Origin: an uncultured Oscillospiraceae bacterium
GTDB taxonomy: Bacteria; Bacillota; Clostridia; Oscillospirales; Oscillospiraceae
Assembly: GCA_900764755.1 (NCBI GenBank)
Contig: CAAFPE010000011.1
Coordinates: 1-43,987, forward strand
Length of the DNA stretch: 43,987 nucleotides
Reading direction: 5' to 3'
A program made the position numbers and the translations under genes. The notes beneath the pieces are model-generated. The model was not told the DNA's origin and did not search any database. It saw nothing but the letters and a program-made list of their open reading frames with translations. Below are positions 1 to 6,925 of this stretch, one piece after another; positions within the stretch are counted from its first letter, which is position 1, and every line of letters begins with the position of its first letter.

Positions 1-1250
1 GTAGGTTCCTTCACCGCTGTTTCAATCTTGTACTTTTCTGCCAGCAAAGCGGAAACACCCTCCAACTGCACCCGGCCCAAAAAAGAAAGAATGATCTCAT
101 GGGTGATGGAATCCACCTCGTAGCGCCAAAGCGGGTCAGTATCCGCAATTTGCGTAAGAGCGTCCAGCAGCCGTTCTCTTTGCGCTGCCGTTTTCGGCGT
201 GATCGTCGTCCGCAGCATGGGGAGGGGGGCATCGCACCACCTTTCACGAGGAAGCCGGGTGTTGTCCCCTAATACGTCGTTTAATCCCACGCTGTCGCTG
301 GGAAGGATGACAATTTCGCCCTTGTGGGCGGTGTCTGTCCGAACAATCTCCCCTTTGGATGGAATACGCATCTCTGTGATTTTCAGCTTTTCTCTCCCGG
401 CCAGGGCCACCGTATCCCGCAGGCGCAGCGTTCCGCTGTATAGCCGCAGATAGATAAGCCGCTGGTCACAATCTGTATACTCCACCTTGAAAACGTTGCC
501 GCATAGGGCGGCGCTCCCCTGTTCCCCAATCGGTTGGAACAGCCCTGTCACCGCATCCATCAACGGTTGAATGCCAAGGCCCTTTTTGGCGCTGCCGTGA
601 TAGACCGGGAATAGGGAGGCGTCTTGAACCCGCCGCTGTTCCTCCTGCGCAAGTTCTTCCCGGCTGATTGGTTCTCCTGCGATATATTTTTCCAATAATT
701 CATCGTTATTTTCGATGACCGCATCCCATGCTTCTATGTCGGTATTTTCATCCAGGACTATTTCCGGGGACAGCGACACCGTCTGCTTGATGATAATATC
801 GGCGGAGAGCTTATCCCGAACAGACTGATACACACCCTGCAAATCAACGCCAGCCTGGTCGATTTTGTTGATAAAGATAACGGTGGGAATGTTCATTTTC
901 CGCAGGGCATAGAACAGAATACGGGTCTGGGCCTGCACACCATCTTTAGCGGAGATCACCAAGATAGCCCCATCTAAAACGGCCAAAGAGCGGTACACCT
1001 CCGCCAAAAAATCCATGTGGCCGGGCGTATCCACTATGTTGACTTTACATCTGCGCCACAGGAAGGAAGTGACTGCCGCTTGAATGGTAATCCCACGCTG
1101 CCGCTCCAAAAACATGGTGTCCGTCCTCGTTGTCCCTTTTTCGACGCTCCCCGGTTCTGAAATGGCTCCGCTGGCATACAGCAGGCTTTCAGTCAGTGTC
1201 GTCTTGCCGGCGTCTACATGGGCAAGAATCCCGATATTGATTATATTCAT
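1..1250 (-). CDS. tet(W): Tetracycline resistance ribosomal protection protein, Tet(W)-like (partial, N-terminal 416 aa)
   Basis: This is an EF-G-like GTPase that binds the ribosome and removes tetracycline. The frame is open from the ATG at 1250 to the window edge with no stop, so about 220 C-terminal residues of a usual ~640 are missing only because the window ends. Visible GTPase motifs are AHVDAGKT (residues 10-17), RGITI (52-56), DTPGH (74-78) and NKID (128-131). The start follows a GGAGG with good spacing. The text resembles Tet(W) far more than Tet(O) or Tet(M) as I remember them, but with scattered differences, for example MNIIN at the start and VQLEGVSALL near residue 395, so it may be a divergent or mosaic allele. 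It is cargo of the element and is preceded by the attenuated leader typical of this family. Confidence 0.92.
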   Translation of the reverse strand, partial: MNIINIGILAHVDAGKTTLTESLLYASGAISEPGSVEKGTTRTDTMFLERQRGITIQAAVTSFLWRRCKVNIVDTPGHMDFLAEVYRSLAVLDGAILVISAKDGVQAQTRILFYALRKMNIPTVIFINKIDQAGVDLQGVYQSVRDKLSADIIIKQTVSLSPEIVLDENTDIEAWDAVIENNDELLEKYIAGEPISREELAQEEQRRVQDASLFPVYHGSAKKGLGIQPLMDAVTGLFQPIGEQGSAALCGNVFKVEYTDCDQRLIYLRLYSGTLRLRDTVALAGREKLKITEMRIPSKGEIVRTDTAHKGEIVILPSDSVGLNDVLGDNTRLPRERWCDAPLPMLRTTITPKTAAQRERLLDALTQIADTDPLWRYEVDSITHEIILSFLGRVQLEGVSALLAEKYKIETAVKEP

Positions 1251-1286
1251 GTCTATCCTCCATACAAGGCCCAAATGGGCGCAAAA

Positions 1287-1320
1287 ATCCCCAGCGGCTA
1301 ATACTTTTACCGCTGGGGAT
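1287..1320 (-). promoter_or_regulatory. Attenuator hairpin in tet leader
   Basis: An 11-bp perfect stem (1287-1297 with 1310-1320) around a 12-nt loop is followed on the minus strand by TTTTTGC, so it can act as an intrinsic terminator between the leader peptide and tet(W). Tet(M)/Tet(W) genes are known to be controlled by attenuation of this kind, relieved when tetracycline slows leader translation. Confidence 0.75.
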
Positions 1321-1371
1321 CATGACTTCGGACACACAAAAACACACACGGCTTACATAAGCTGCTGTCCG

Positions 1372-1458
1372 TCACGATATTTGCTTAAAAGGCAAAAGTA
1401 TTCTTAAATTGGGTACAAAAACCAAGCCCCTGCAAGGGGCAAGCATTTTTGCGCCCAT
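1372..1458 (-). CDS. tet leader peptide (28 aa)
   Basis: A short minus-strand frame begins ATG GGC GCA AAA and ends TGA at 1372, giving 28 residues starting MGAKMLAPCRGL. It lies between the tet promoter and the attenuator hairpin and contains the CCCC-TTGCA-GGGG inverted repeat. It matches the arrangement of leader peptides upstream of ribosomal-protection tet genes, where translation of the leader decides whether the downstream terminator forms. No strong ribosome binding site precedes it, and an internal ATG five codons in is an alternative start. Confidence 0.55.
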   Translation of the reverse strand: MGAKMLAPCRGLVFVPNLRILLPFKQIS

Positions 1459-1523
1459 TATCAAATTTTATTTAAGAATACCTTGCCGCATATTTGGTAG
1501 ACTCCTCAAATCAGGATAATAAC

Positions 1524-1552
1524 AGTATATCATAGTGCGCTCTAAAAAACAA
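1524..1552 (-). promoter_or_regulatory. tet(W) promoter
   Basis: On the minus strand a -35 TTGTTT (1552-1547) and a -10 TATACT (1529-1524) are separated by 17 bp, about 65 bp before the leader peptide. This is a near-consensus vegetative promoter placed where tet leader transcription should begin. Confidence 0.7.
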
Positions 1553-1584
1553 GAAATTATTTTACCCGATTCCCCAAATAAAAC

Positions 1585-1612
1585 TGGAGGGCATTCACTG
1601 GAACACCCTCCA
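1585..1612 (-). terminator. Terminator after MobV relaxase
   Basis: A stem of TGGAGGG and CCCTCCA around a 14-nt loop lies 11 bp past the relaxase stop and is followed on the minus strand by GTTTTATTT. It separates the mobilisation operon from the tet promoter. Confidence 0.6.
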
Positions 1613-1622
1613 TTTTTGGTGA

Positions 1623-2810
1623 TTATCGCACACCTACCCTTGTTTTTTGCCTTGCGGCCCGTTTCCGTTCCTTTTCAGCCTGCTCCTGCTGGTAAGCGGC
1701 CTCTAATATCCTGTCCGCCTGTTCCGGGCCAATGGCTCGCCTGACCCGCTCGTAGTCCCTGACCTTTCCCTTTAGACTGTCTCTCTCGGCGCAGACCTCG
1801 TAAATCCTTTCTGACAAAGAACTGTTTTTGCTGACCTCCCGGCCATAGTCCGCTTGTAGCCGCTCAAATTTGGATTTGAGGTCGAGATAGGCCCGGTAGA
1901 CCGAGCGCAGCACCTTGACGATCTTTGCCCATAAAGGCTTGGCCTTTTTCTCCCGGTAGGCCCTGGCCGATTCCAGCGGCCCCGGCTCTGGTAAGACTTC
2001 CTCCGGGTCTGCCGAAAACTCCGCCGCCAACCGCTCCATGTTCTTTACTGCCGGGGCCAATTCCTTCAACCGCTGTTCCTGTCCCGCCACCTCTTTTTGC
2101 TTCTTGGCCTTTACCTTATCCAGTTGGGCAATCTCCTTGGCCCTCTGCTCCTTTTTGTAGTCCAGCACAGACAAGTGCTGGTCGTGGGTGCCCTTGTCCT
2201 CCCACTCTATCCCGTGACGCTCCATCACGGCGGCAAGCTGCTCCTTTTCAGAGCGTACCCACTGGCTCCACTCTGTGTCCCCTCTGGTGCCTCCCTTGAA
2301 ACCCTGGGCCGCTAGCGCCTGTTTGAGTGATACCCTGGTATCCAGGCCCCGCTTGCTGCCGGTGGTGAACGGTACAAAGTCGATGTGCAGATGGGGCGTG
2401 GCCTCGTCCATGTGGAGATGAGCCGAGAACACCCGAAGCTGGGGGTTGCGCTCTTGAAAGCCCCTCATATACTCGTCCAGCACCGTCGCCGCAAGCTGGC
2501 CGTCCTCGCTGTCGGCGCACATGTCGTCCTTATTGCCCACTTGCAGAATGATTTCATGGAACGGCTTCTCCTGCTTGCTGGAACGTATCTTCTCATAGTA
2601 GTTCTCAATCCTGCGGTCTGCCCTGGTCTGCTTGTCGTTGTACCGCTTGAGGGCCTCGTCAAACATCTCACGAAAAACTGCCTTGATATTTTCCTGGCAG
2701 TAGGTTATATTCAAATGGGAGCGTTCCGGGTCGGTGTTCTTGGCGTTGAACTTCCTGCTGTTGTGGCTTACCGAACCTTGCCCCACCATTGCGCTGATCG
2801 TTCTTTTCAA
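1623..2810 (-). CDS. MobV-family relaxase (Mob_Pre)
   Basis: This plasmid mobilisation/recombination enzyme would nick the transfer origin and pilot the single strand to the recipient. Of 395 residues, the N-terminal half carries the MobV signature: SHNSR at about residues 15-19 and the metal-binding HLHMDEATPHLH at 131-142 (HxDExxPHxH). The C-terminal third is rich in Lys/Glu and looks coiled-coil. The start is a TTG at 2810 preceded by AAAGGAG with 7-nt spacing. The frame stays open upstream to 3254, but that stretch translates iterons and hairpins and has no ribosome binding site, so it is not coding. It is the last gene before tet(W) and shares direction with repA, mobC-like and int. Confidence 0.92.
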   Translation of the reverse strand: MKRTISAMVGQGSVSHNSRKFNAKNTDPERSHLNITYCQENIKAVFREMFDEALKRYNDKQTRADRRIENYYEKIRSSKQEKPFHEIILQVGNKDDMCADSEDGQLAATVLDEYMRGFQERNPQLRVFSAHLHMDEATPHLHIDFVPFTTGSKRGLDTRVSLKQALAAQGFKGGTRGDTEWSQWVRSEKEQLAAVMERHGIEWEDKGTHDQHLSVLDYKKEQRAKEIAQLDKVKAKKQKEVAGQEQRLKELAPAVKNMERLAAEFSADPEEVLPEPGPLESARAYREKKAKPLWAKIVKVLRSVYRAYLDLKSKFERLQADYGREVSKNSSLSERIYEVCAERDSLKGKVRDYERVRRAIGPEQADRILEAAYQQEQAEKERKRAARQKTRVGVR

Positions 2811-2846
2811 ATCAACACTCCTTTCGCCGCGCCAGCGGCGGCCTTT

Positions 2847-2908
2847 GTTACTTTCTGCGAAAGTAACGCAAAAGCACTTTTGACACTTCGTATCAAAAGT
2901 GCCTTTGC
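2847..2908. repeat. Paired inverted repeats, oriT candidate
   Basis: Two stem-loops sit directly upstream of the relaxase start. The first is a perfect 9-bp stem with a 3-nt loop (2847-2855/2859-2867). The second is a 16-bp stem with one mismatch and a 9-nt loop (2868-2883/2893-2908). MobV transfer origins typically lie just upstream of the mob gene and contain inverted repeats, so this is the best place to look for the nick site. I do not see an unambiguous match to the pMV158 nick consensus. Confidence 0.45.
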
Positions 2909-2925
2909 GCCCTACGGGGTGGAAT

Positions 2926-3152
2926 GGGGGCTTTGCCCCCGCCGTCTGCGGACGGCTCCCCCAGCAGGGCCGCCCTTTGAAAAGGGCACCCTGCACCCCG
3001 CCTAAACTTTGCCACTCGCCGTTGGGCAGGTGGGAAAGGCAGAGCCTTTCCCACCACCCGGCAAGTGTTCTCCGTGGGCCAAAAGTCAAGGGGTACGGGT
3101 TGTATTGCCTTGCGGCAATCTCCACCCGCAGGTATGCCCCCTTGACTTTTGA
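2926..3152. repeat. Cluster of strong hairpins between repA and mob
   Basis: This non-coding stretch is packed with stems: GGGGGC/GCCCCC (2926-2940); GCCGTC/GACGGC (2941-2956); a nested GCAGGG/CCCTGC around GCCCTTT/AAAGGGC (2964-2994); a perfect 12-bp stem with a 3-nt loop (3029-3055); and a long-range 15-16 bp inverted repeat (3078-3093 with 3137-3152) enclosing an ATTGCC/GGCAAT hairpin (3104-3119). Such density suggests single-strand or double-strand origin activity rather than transcription control. Confidence 0.6.
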
Positions 3153-3161
3153 CCCCGCTCC

Positions 3162-3256
3162 CCGTGACGGCCGTGACAACCGTGACGATGTTTCAGACAC
3201 CGCCCCCGCTCTCAAAAAAGCCGTCACGGCCGTCACGGCTGTCACGGTCGTCACGC
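3162..3256. repeat. 9-bp iterons, three direct and four inverted (replication origin candidate)
   Basis: Three head-to-tail copies of CCGTGACNN (3162, 3171, 3180) face four copies of the reverse complement, NNGTCACGN (3221, 3230, 3239, 3248), across a 32-bp spacer that includes CTCAAAAAAG. The last copies overlap the 3' end of the RepA helicase gene. Tandem short iterons beside a replication helicase are the usual signature of a theta-type plasmid origin, so the element may replicate after excision. Confidence 0.65.
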
Positions 3257-4405
3257 CTGGGGCGATTCCAGCGTCAGGCTGATATTTCTCCCGGCGTGGC
3301 TCCTGCTGTTCTCATAGCGGATGTGGTAGTCTGTCAGCAACTTCCCGGCCCGGACATTCAGCCGCATCGCCAAGGCGTTGGGCTTCATGTCGGTCTGGAG
3401 CGCCGCCGCCAACTCCGTGGCAGTACCGCCCCAGGACGGTTTCTCCACCGTCACAAGGGCGGCTATGGCCTCCAGCACCGGGTCGGGCGGCTCTGTCCAT
3501 GTCTCTGCTTCTGTCCGTTCCAGCGTCCATGTCAGCCGTTCCCTGTCCTTGGTGAGATAAAACCGTTGGTCCTGCTGGTCACGCCCAGCCACGTCCAGAA
3601 TGGCGCTACCGTCTGTCCGCTTCTCCTTTTGAAGAAGAAAGGCTCCGTCTGCCGCCCCCAGCAGGCCGTTGGTGCCGGAAATCATATCGAACTTATCATC
3701 GGCCTGTTGTTTGCGGGTATGATGTACCAGCAGGAGGCAGACGCCGCAATCATCGGCAAGGCGTTTCAGCTTTCCCACTACCTCGTAATCGTTGGCGTAG
3801 CTGTACTTATCCCCGCCAGCCTCCCGTATCTTCTGGAGGGTGTCAATGATAATCAGCTTGGTGTCCGGGTGTTCCCGGACGAACTTCTTTAGCTGTTCTT
3901 CCAGGCCAACGCCAAGCTGCTTTGCGTAGACCGCAAAGAGCAGATTGTCGGTGCCCTCTGTGCCGAACATCCGGTATAGCCGCCCCTGCAAGCGGCGGTG
4001 GTCGTCCTCCAACGCCAGATAGAGGACAGTCCCCTTGTGGACAGGGTAGCCCCACAGGGGGAGGCCCATGCTGACATGGTAGGCAAGCTGGGCCATCAGG
4101 AACGACTTGCCCACCTTGGGCGCTCCCGCAAAGAGGTACGTCCCCGGATAGAGCAGACCGTCAATAATAGGCGGTCTGCTCAGATACACATTCTGGTAAA
4201 GGTCATTCATGGAAACCGTATGGAGGTAGGCCGGGTCGCTCATGCGCCGCATATCCCGGAGCATTTCTTCCAAACTTTCCTCTTGGGGGTTGTTTTCAGC
4301 CGTTTCCTCTGCTATACTTTGGGTAGTTGTTTTGGAAATGGGCTGTTCCTCGTCTGCGCCAACAGACGGAACCGGGACAGTCCTTTTCGTCTCTCTGGAA
4401 TCCAT
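3251..4405 (-). CDS. RepA-type AAA (AAA_25) replicative helicase
   Basis: This 384-residue RecA-fold ATPase resembles plasmid RepA hexameric helicases. Walker A GAPKVGKS lies at about residues 94-101, an acidic YLALEDDHRRLQGR at 129-142, Walker B LIIIDT near 184-189, the LLLVHHTRK strand near 225-233 and SGTNGLLGAADGAFLL near 243-258. The ~75 N-terminal residues are polar and probably disordered. The ATG at 4405 sits 8 nt after AAGGAGG that is embedded in the end of the MobC-like gene; a TTG one codon earlier is a less likely start. Stop and start of the two genes are separated by only a few bases, indicating translational coupling. The iteron array overlaps its 3' end. Confidence 0.88.
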   Translation of the reverse strand: MDSRETKRTVPVPSVGADEEQPISKTTTQSIAEETAENNPQEESLEEMLRDMRRMSDPAYLHTVSMNDLYQNVYLSRPPIIDGLLYPGTYLFAGAPKVGKSFLMAQLAYHVSMGLPLWGYPVHKGTVLYLALEDDHRRLQGRLYRMFGTEGTDNLLFAVYAKQLGVGLEEQLKKFVREHPDTKLIIIDTLQKIREAGGDKYSYANDYEVVGKLKRLADDCGVCLLLVHHTRKQQADDKFDMISGTNGLLGAADGAFLLQKEKRTDGSAILDVAGRDQQDQRFYLTKDRERLTWTLERTEAETWTEPPDPVLEAIAALVTVEKPSWGGTATELAAALQTDMKPNALAMRLNVRAGKLLTDYHIRYENSRSHAGRNISLTLESPQA

Positions 4406-4408
4406 CAA

Positions 4409-4729
4409 TCAATCCTCCTTCATGCCGCCCAGCGTCACCGAGATAAGGTCAATGGTGGCGAGAAGTTCATCCCCCACGCCGCCCCTGGCCTCAATGCGCC
4501 GCAGTTCCTTCAGAACGGCGGCGAGTTGGTCACGCAGGGCCTTGTAGACCCTGGGATTGCCCTGCACCACCACGGCCCGGTCTAAGAGCCGCCGGGTGAT
4601 GTAGTCCTGCTTGGTCAGCCCGGAGAGGCGGACGGCAATCTCAATCTGTTCGTTCTCCTCCGGGGACACCCGGAACGCTATGGTCTTGTTCCTCCATCGG
4701 TTGTGGTTGTCAAGATTTTTCGCAGACAT
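4409..4729 (-). CDS. MobC-like relaxosome accessory protein (ribbon-helix-helix)
   Basis: A 106-residue basic protein with the pattern of plasmid MobC relaxosome proteins: an N-terminal strand KTIAFRVSPEENEQIEIAVRLSGLTKQDYI fitting a ribbon-helix-helix DNA-binding fold, then a helical C-terminal half. It would bind near the transfer origin and help the MobV relaxase. The ATG at 4729 is preceded by AAAGGGGG at 8 nt, which overlaps the end of the integrase gene, so int, this gene and repA form one operon. It could instead act as a copy-control repressor. The fold assignment is by pattern only. Confidence 0.75.
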   Translation of the reverse strand: MSAKNLDNHNRWRNKTIAFRVSPEENEQIEIAVRLSGLTKQDYITRRLLDRAVVVQGNPRVYKALRDQLAAVLKELRRIEARGGVGDELLATIDLISVTLGGMKED

Positions 4730-4732
4730 GAT

Positions 4733-5809
4733 TTAAGCCCCCTTTCGCTCCATGTCCAGCTTGTCCGCCATCTCCGCCTGCCGGGTGGGGAACAGGTGAG
4801 CGTAGCGGTAGGTGATGTCGATACTTTCGTGTCCCACCCGGTCAGCGATTGCCAGGGCCGTAAAGCCCATGTCAATCAACAGGGAAATGTGGCTGTGCCG
4901 GAGGTCATGAATCCTGATTCGTTTGACCCCCGCCGCTTTCGCTCCCCTGTCCATCTCCCGGTGAAGATAGGATTTCGTCACCGGGAAAATACGGTCTGTC
5001 GGCTCTGCGGCATACAGGCTCTTGATGTAGTCCTCCATTTCTTCACAGAGGAAAGCGGGCATTTGAATGACCCTGTTGCTCTTGGCAGTCTTGGGGTCGG
5101 TGACTACATCCTGGCCCTTGATACGCTGATAGGATTTTGAGATGGAAACCGTCTGCTTTCCAAAGTCAAAGTCCCCAGGGGTGAGGGCCAGCAATTCCCC
5201 CTCCCGGATACCGCACCAGTAGAGCATTTCAAAGGCGTAGTAGGAGAGGGGCTTGTCCATCATAGCGTCAGCGAATTTCAGATACTCCGCTTTCGTCCAG
5301 AACAGCATTTCCCGACCCTTGGCCTTGCCCATATTGCCTACCTGGGCGGCGGGGTTGGCTTTCAGATTGTAGTGCCTGACAGCATGGTTGAAAACGGCGC
5401 TCAACTGATTGTGGAGCGTTTTCAAGTAGACAGGCGAGTAGGGCTTGCCGTTCTTGTCCCGGTAGTTGAGCATTTCGCTTTGCCATGCCATGACCTCTTT
5501 CGAGCCAATCTCGCTCATTTTCCGCTTGCCGAAATAAGGCACCAGCTTCTTGTAGAGGATATGCTCTTTCGTCCCCCAGGTGTTCTCCTTGATACGGCCT
5601 TTCACGTCCGCAGCGTAGAGGGCCACGAAACTCTCAAAGGTCATGTCCAGGTCGGCGGTCTGCTGTTGCAGGAACGTCCGTTCCCACTCCAGCGCCTCCC
5701 GCTTGGTCTTGAAACCCCGTTTCATCTTCTTTTCCTTTTTCCCTGTCCAGTTCTCAAAGTAAAAGGACGCATACCATGTGCCTTTGGCCTTGTCTTTGTA
5801 TGCTGGCAT
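4733..5809 (-). CDS. Tyrosine integrase of the element
   Basis: A 358-residue site-specific recombinase that would integrate and excise the element. The N-terminus (~1-45) looks like an AP2-like arm-binding domain, followed by a SAM-like core-binding domain (~55-155) and the catalytic domain. Catalytic residues are readable: R202 (GIREGELL), K240 (TDPKTAKSNR), H301 and R304 (HDLRHSH), H327 (GHESI) and Y336 (YRYAHL). Start: ATG at 5809 after GGAGGG. The set is complete, so the enzyme should be active. It is the most probable agent of insertion at the guaA end. Confidence 0.95.
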   Translation of the reverse strand: MPAYKDKAKGTWYASFYFENWTGKKEKKMKRGFKTKREALEWERTFLQQQTADLDMTFESFVALYAADVKGRIKENTWGTKEHILYKKLVPYFGKRKMSEIGSKEVMAWQSEMLNYRDKNGKPYSPVYLKTLHNQLSAVFNHAVRHYNLKANPAAQVGNMGKAKGREMLFWTKAEYLKFADAMMDKPLSYYAFEMLYWCGIREGELLALTPGDFDFGKQTVSISKSYQRIKGQDVVTDPKTAKSNRVIQMPAFLCEEMEDYIKSLYAAEPTDRIFPVTKSYLHREMDRGAKAAGVKRIRIHDLRHSHISLLIDMGFTALAIADRVGHESIDITYRYAHLFPTRQAEMADKLDMERKGA

Positions 5810-5821
5810 TTTGTTCCCTCC

Positions 5822-6010
5822 TTACTGATTTTCCCGCAGTCCATAGAACTTTTCCTCGAAGTAGTTCCTGCTCACCCGCCCGGGGATGGTGAGGAAACCC
5901 TTCTGCTTCAGTTCCTCGTTCATCTCCCGCACCAGCTTGTAGGCGTAGGGCTTGGATATACCCAGCACCCCGGCCACTTCCTCGGCCCGTACAAACAGTT
6001 CCTTGCTCAT
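5822..6010 (-). CDS. Excisionase-like helix-turn-helix protein (62 aa)
   Basis: A small basic DNA-binding protein, MSKELFVRAEEVAGVLGI..., with a MerR/Xis-type helix-turn-helix (VLGISKPYAYKLVREMNEEL) and a short wing ending in a GLRENQ tail. The ATG at 6010 follows AAGGAGGTGAAAGC, a strong site that settles the start; frame upstream to 6106 has none. It is the first gene of the int-mobC-repA-mob operon and lies 12 bp before int, the usual position of recombination directionality factors in such elements. Confidence 0.82.
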   Translation of the reverse strand: MSKELFVRAEEVAGVLGISKPYAYKLVREMNEELKQKGFLTIPGRVSRNYFEEKFYGLRENQ

Positions 6011-6032
6011 GCTTTCACCTCCTTGCTTCTGG

Positions 6033-6117
6033 TTCGCAAAATTGTTAATGCCCACGCTCTTATTATACATTCGCATAGTTGTTAATGTCAAGAGCTTATT
6101 TCGCAATTTTGTTAATT
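6033..6117. promoter_or_regulatory. Three 18-bp direct repeats, operator candidates
   Basis: TTCGCA-NNNN-TGTTAAT-type repeats occur at 6033-6050, 6070-6087 and 6100-6117, all in the same orientation. The middle one lies between the -35 and -10 of the minus-strand operon promoter, and the others flank it. They are the likely binding sites of the divergent Xre regulator or of the excisionase, setting whether the element stays integrated. Confidence 0.7.
6062..6091 (-). promoter_or_regulatory. Promoter of the xis-int-mob operon
   Basis: Minus strand TTGACA (6091-6086) and TATAAT (6067-6062), both full consensus, spaced by 18 bp. Such a strong promoter covered by an operator repeat suggests that it is normally repressed. 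Confidence 0.78.
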
Positions 6118-6123
6118 TTTCTC

Positions 6124-6152
6124 TTGCATATTTCGCTTATTTGCGCTATACT
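6124..6152 (+). promoter_or_regulatory. Promoter of the Xre-type regulator
   Basis: Plus strand TTGCAT (6124-6129) and TATACT (6147-6152) separated by 17 bp, 22 bp before the regulator ATG. It is divergent from the operon promoter, and the third direct repeat ends only 7 bp upstream, so autoregulation is plausible. Confidence 0.7.
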
Positions 6153-6174
6153 ATGTTCAAAGGCGGTGTAACAT

Positions 6175-6732
6175 ATGACAATAGGGGATAAAATCAAGAA
6201 AATCCGCACATTTCGGGGTATGACACAAAAGGAATTAGGCTTGGCTATCGGCTTTGAGGAAAAGGGAGCGGATAACCGTATCGCCCAGTATGAGACAAAC
6301 TACCGTGTTCCGAAAAGGGAACTACTGGACAAGATTGCCCAAGCGTTGCGTGTAGACCGACAGAATTTCTATACCATTCAACCTGGCTGCGCCGAGGACT
6401 TCATGCGGACATTCTTCTGGCTGGACGAGGACAGCCCCGGCTCCATCCGCTTGTTTCAGCTTGTCCGCAATCCCGGCAAGACGGGGGCCTCCGATGATAC
6501 CGCCGTCCGATACAACGACACGGACGACTGGCCCGCTCAACCTCCTGTGGGCATTTATTTCAACTATGGGCTGGTAGATGAGTTCATGCGGGAGTGGCTT
6601 TTGCGCCAGCAGGAGCTTCACGCCGGGGAGATCACCAGGGACGAATACTTTGAATGGAAACTCAACTGGCCATGTACCTGTGACGACAGCAAAAGGTTTG
6701 ACTACTATGTTCCCTGGAAAAAAGAAAAATAG
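6175..6732 (+). CDS. Xre/Cro-C1 family regulator of the element
   Basis: A 185-residue protein with an N-terminal HTH_3 domain (about residues 4-65): GDKIKKIRTFRGMTQKELG..., recognition region near RIAQYETNYRVPKRELLDKIA. The C-terminal ~110 residues have no recognisable domain; they are acidic and aromatic and end in ...VPWKKEK. It is the only plus-strand gene of the element and faces away from the excisionase promoter across the repeat-bearing spacer, which is the layout of a lysogeny-type repressor. The ribosome binding site AAAGGCGG is modest. A perfect hairpin terminator follows its stop. Confidence 0.85.
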   Translation: MTIGDKIKKIRTFRGMTQKELGLAIGFEEKGADNRIAQYETNYRVPKRELLDKIAQALRVDRQNFYTIQPGCAEDFMRTFFWLDEDSPGSIRLFQLVRNPGKTGASDDTAVRYNDTDDWPAQPPVGIYFNYGLVDEFMREWLLRQQELHAGEITRDEYFEWKLNWPCTCDDSKRFDYYVPWKKEK

Positions 6733-6742
6733 GACAAGCGAA

Positions 6743-6777
6743 GCCGCCCTGCTGAATTTGTCGTTCAGCAGGGCGGC
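6743..6777 (+). terminator. Terminator after the regulator
   Basis: A perfect 14-bp stem, GCCGCCCTGCTGAA with its complement, around TTTGTCG, 10 bp past the regulator stop. The downstream T tract is weak (TTGCTTGCCCTTT). Confidence 0.7.
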
Positions 6778-6885
6778 TTGCTTGCCCTTTGCAATCATTC
6801 TCTTGTGTGGCCGGGTTGAAACGAATAGTATCAATCCAGTATCACAAGGCAAAGTGACAGGTCAAAAACCCTGTATTCATGCGGG

Positions 6886-6925
6886 TTTGAGCCGTTTTAA
6901 CGGTCACTCCCACTCAATCGTGCCC
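6886..6925. other. Candidate attachment site at guaA 3' end
   Basis: The element DNA runs directly into the last guaA codons, where TCACTCCCACTCAATCGT encodes the conserved ...IEWE-stop. The 3' end of guaA is a known integration hotspot for islands and ICEs because insertion restores the coding end. The second att copy would lie outside the window to the left. An AAACCC/GGGTTT inverted repeat just inside (6868-6890) could be an arm-type site. Confidence 0.55.

Larger units (their letters stand above)
1..6903. mobile_element. Integrative and mobilizable element carrying tet(W)-like gene (left end outside window)
   Basis: The block reads, from the guaA side leftwards: Xre regulator, excisionase-like protein, tyrosine integrase, MobC-like protein, RepA-type helicase, iteron/hairpin region, MobV relaxase, tet(W)-like gene. 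Base composition and AT-rich spacers differ from the GC-rich genes to its right. There is a relaxase but no type IV secretion genes in view, so the element would be mobilised by a helper rather than self-transmitting; conjugation genes could lie left of the window. The right boundary is inferred from the abutting guaA 3' end. The left boundary is not visible. Confidence 0.8.

Noticed and set aside
2811..3254. N-terminal extension of the relaxase (MTTVTAVTAVTAFL...)
   Set aside because: It is a translation of iterons and hairpins, has no ribosome binding site, and a well-placed TTG start at 2810 gives the normal MobV N-terminus.
3162..3256. Short regular repeats as a CRISPR array
   Set aside because: Units are 9 bp, contiguous, without spacers, and in opposed orientation; they fit iterons.
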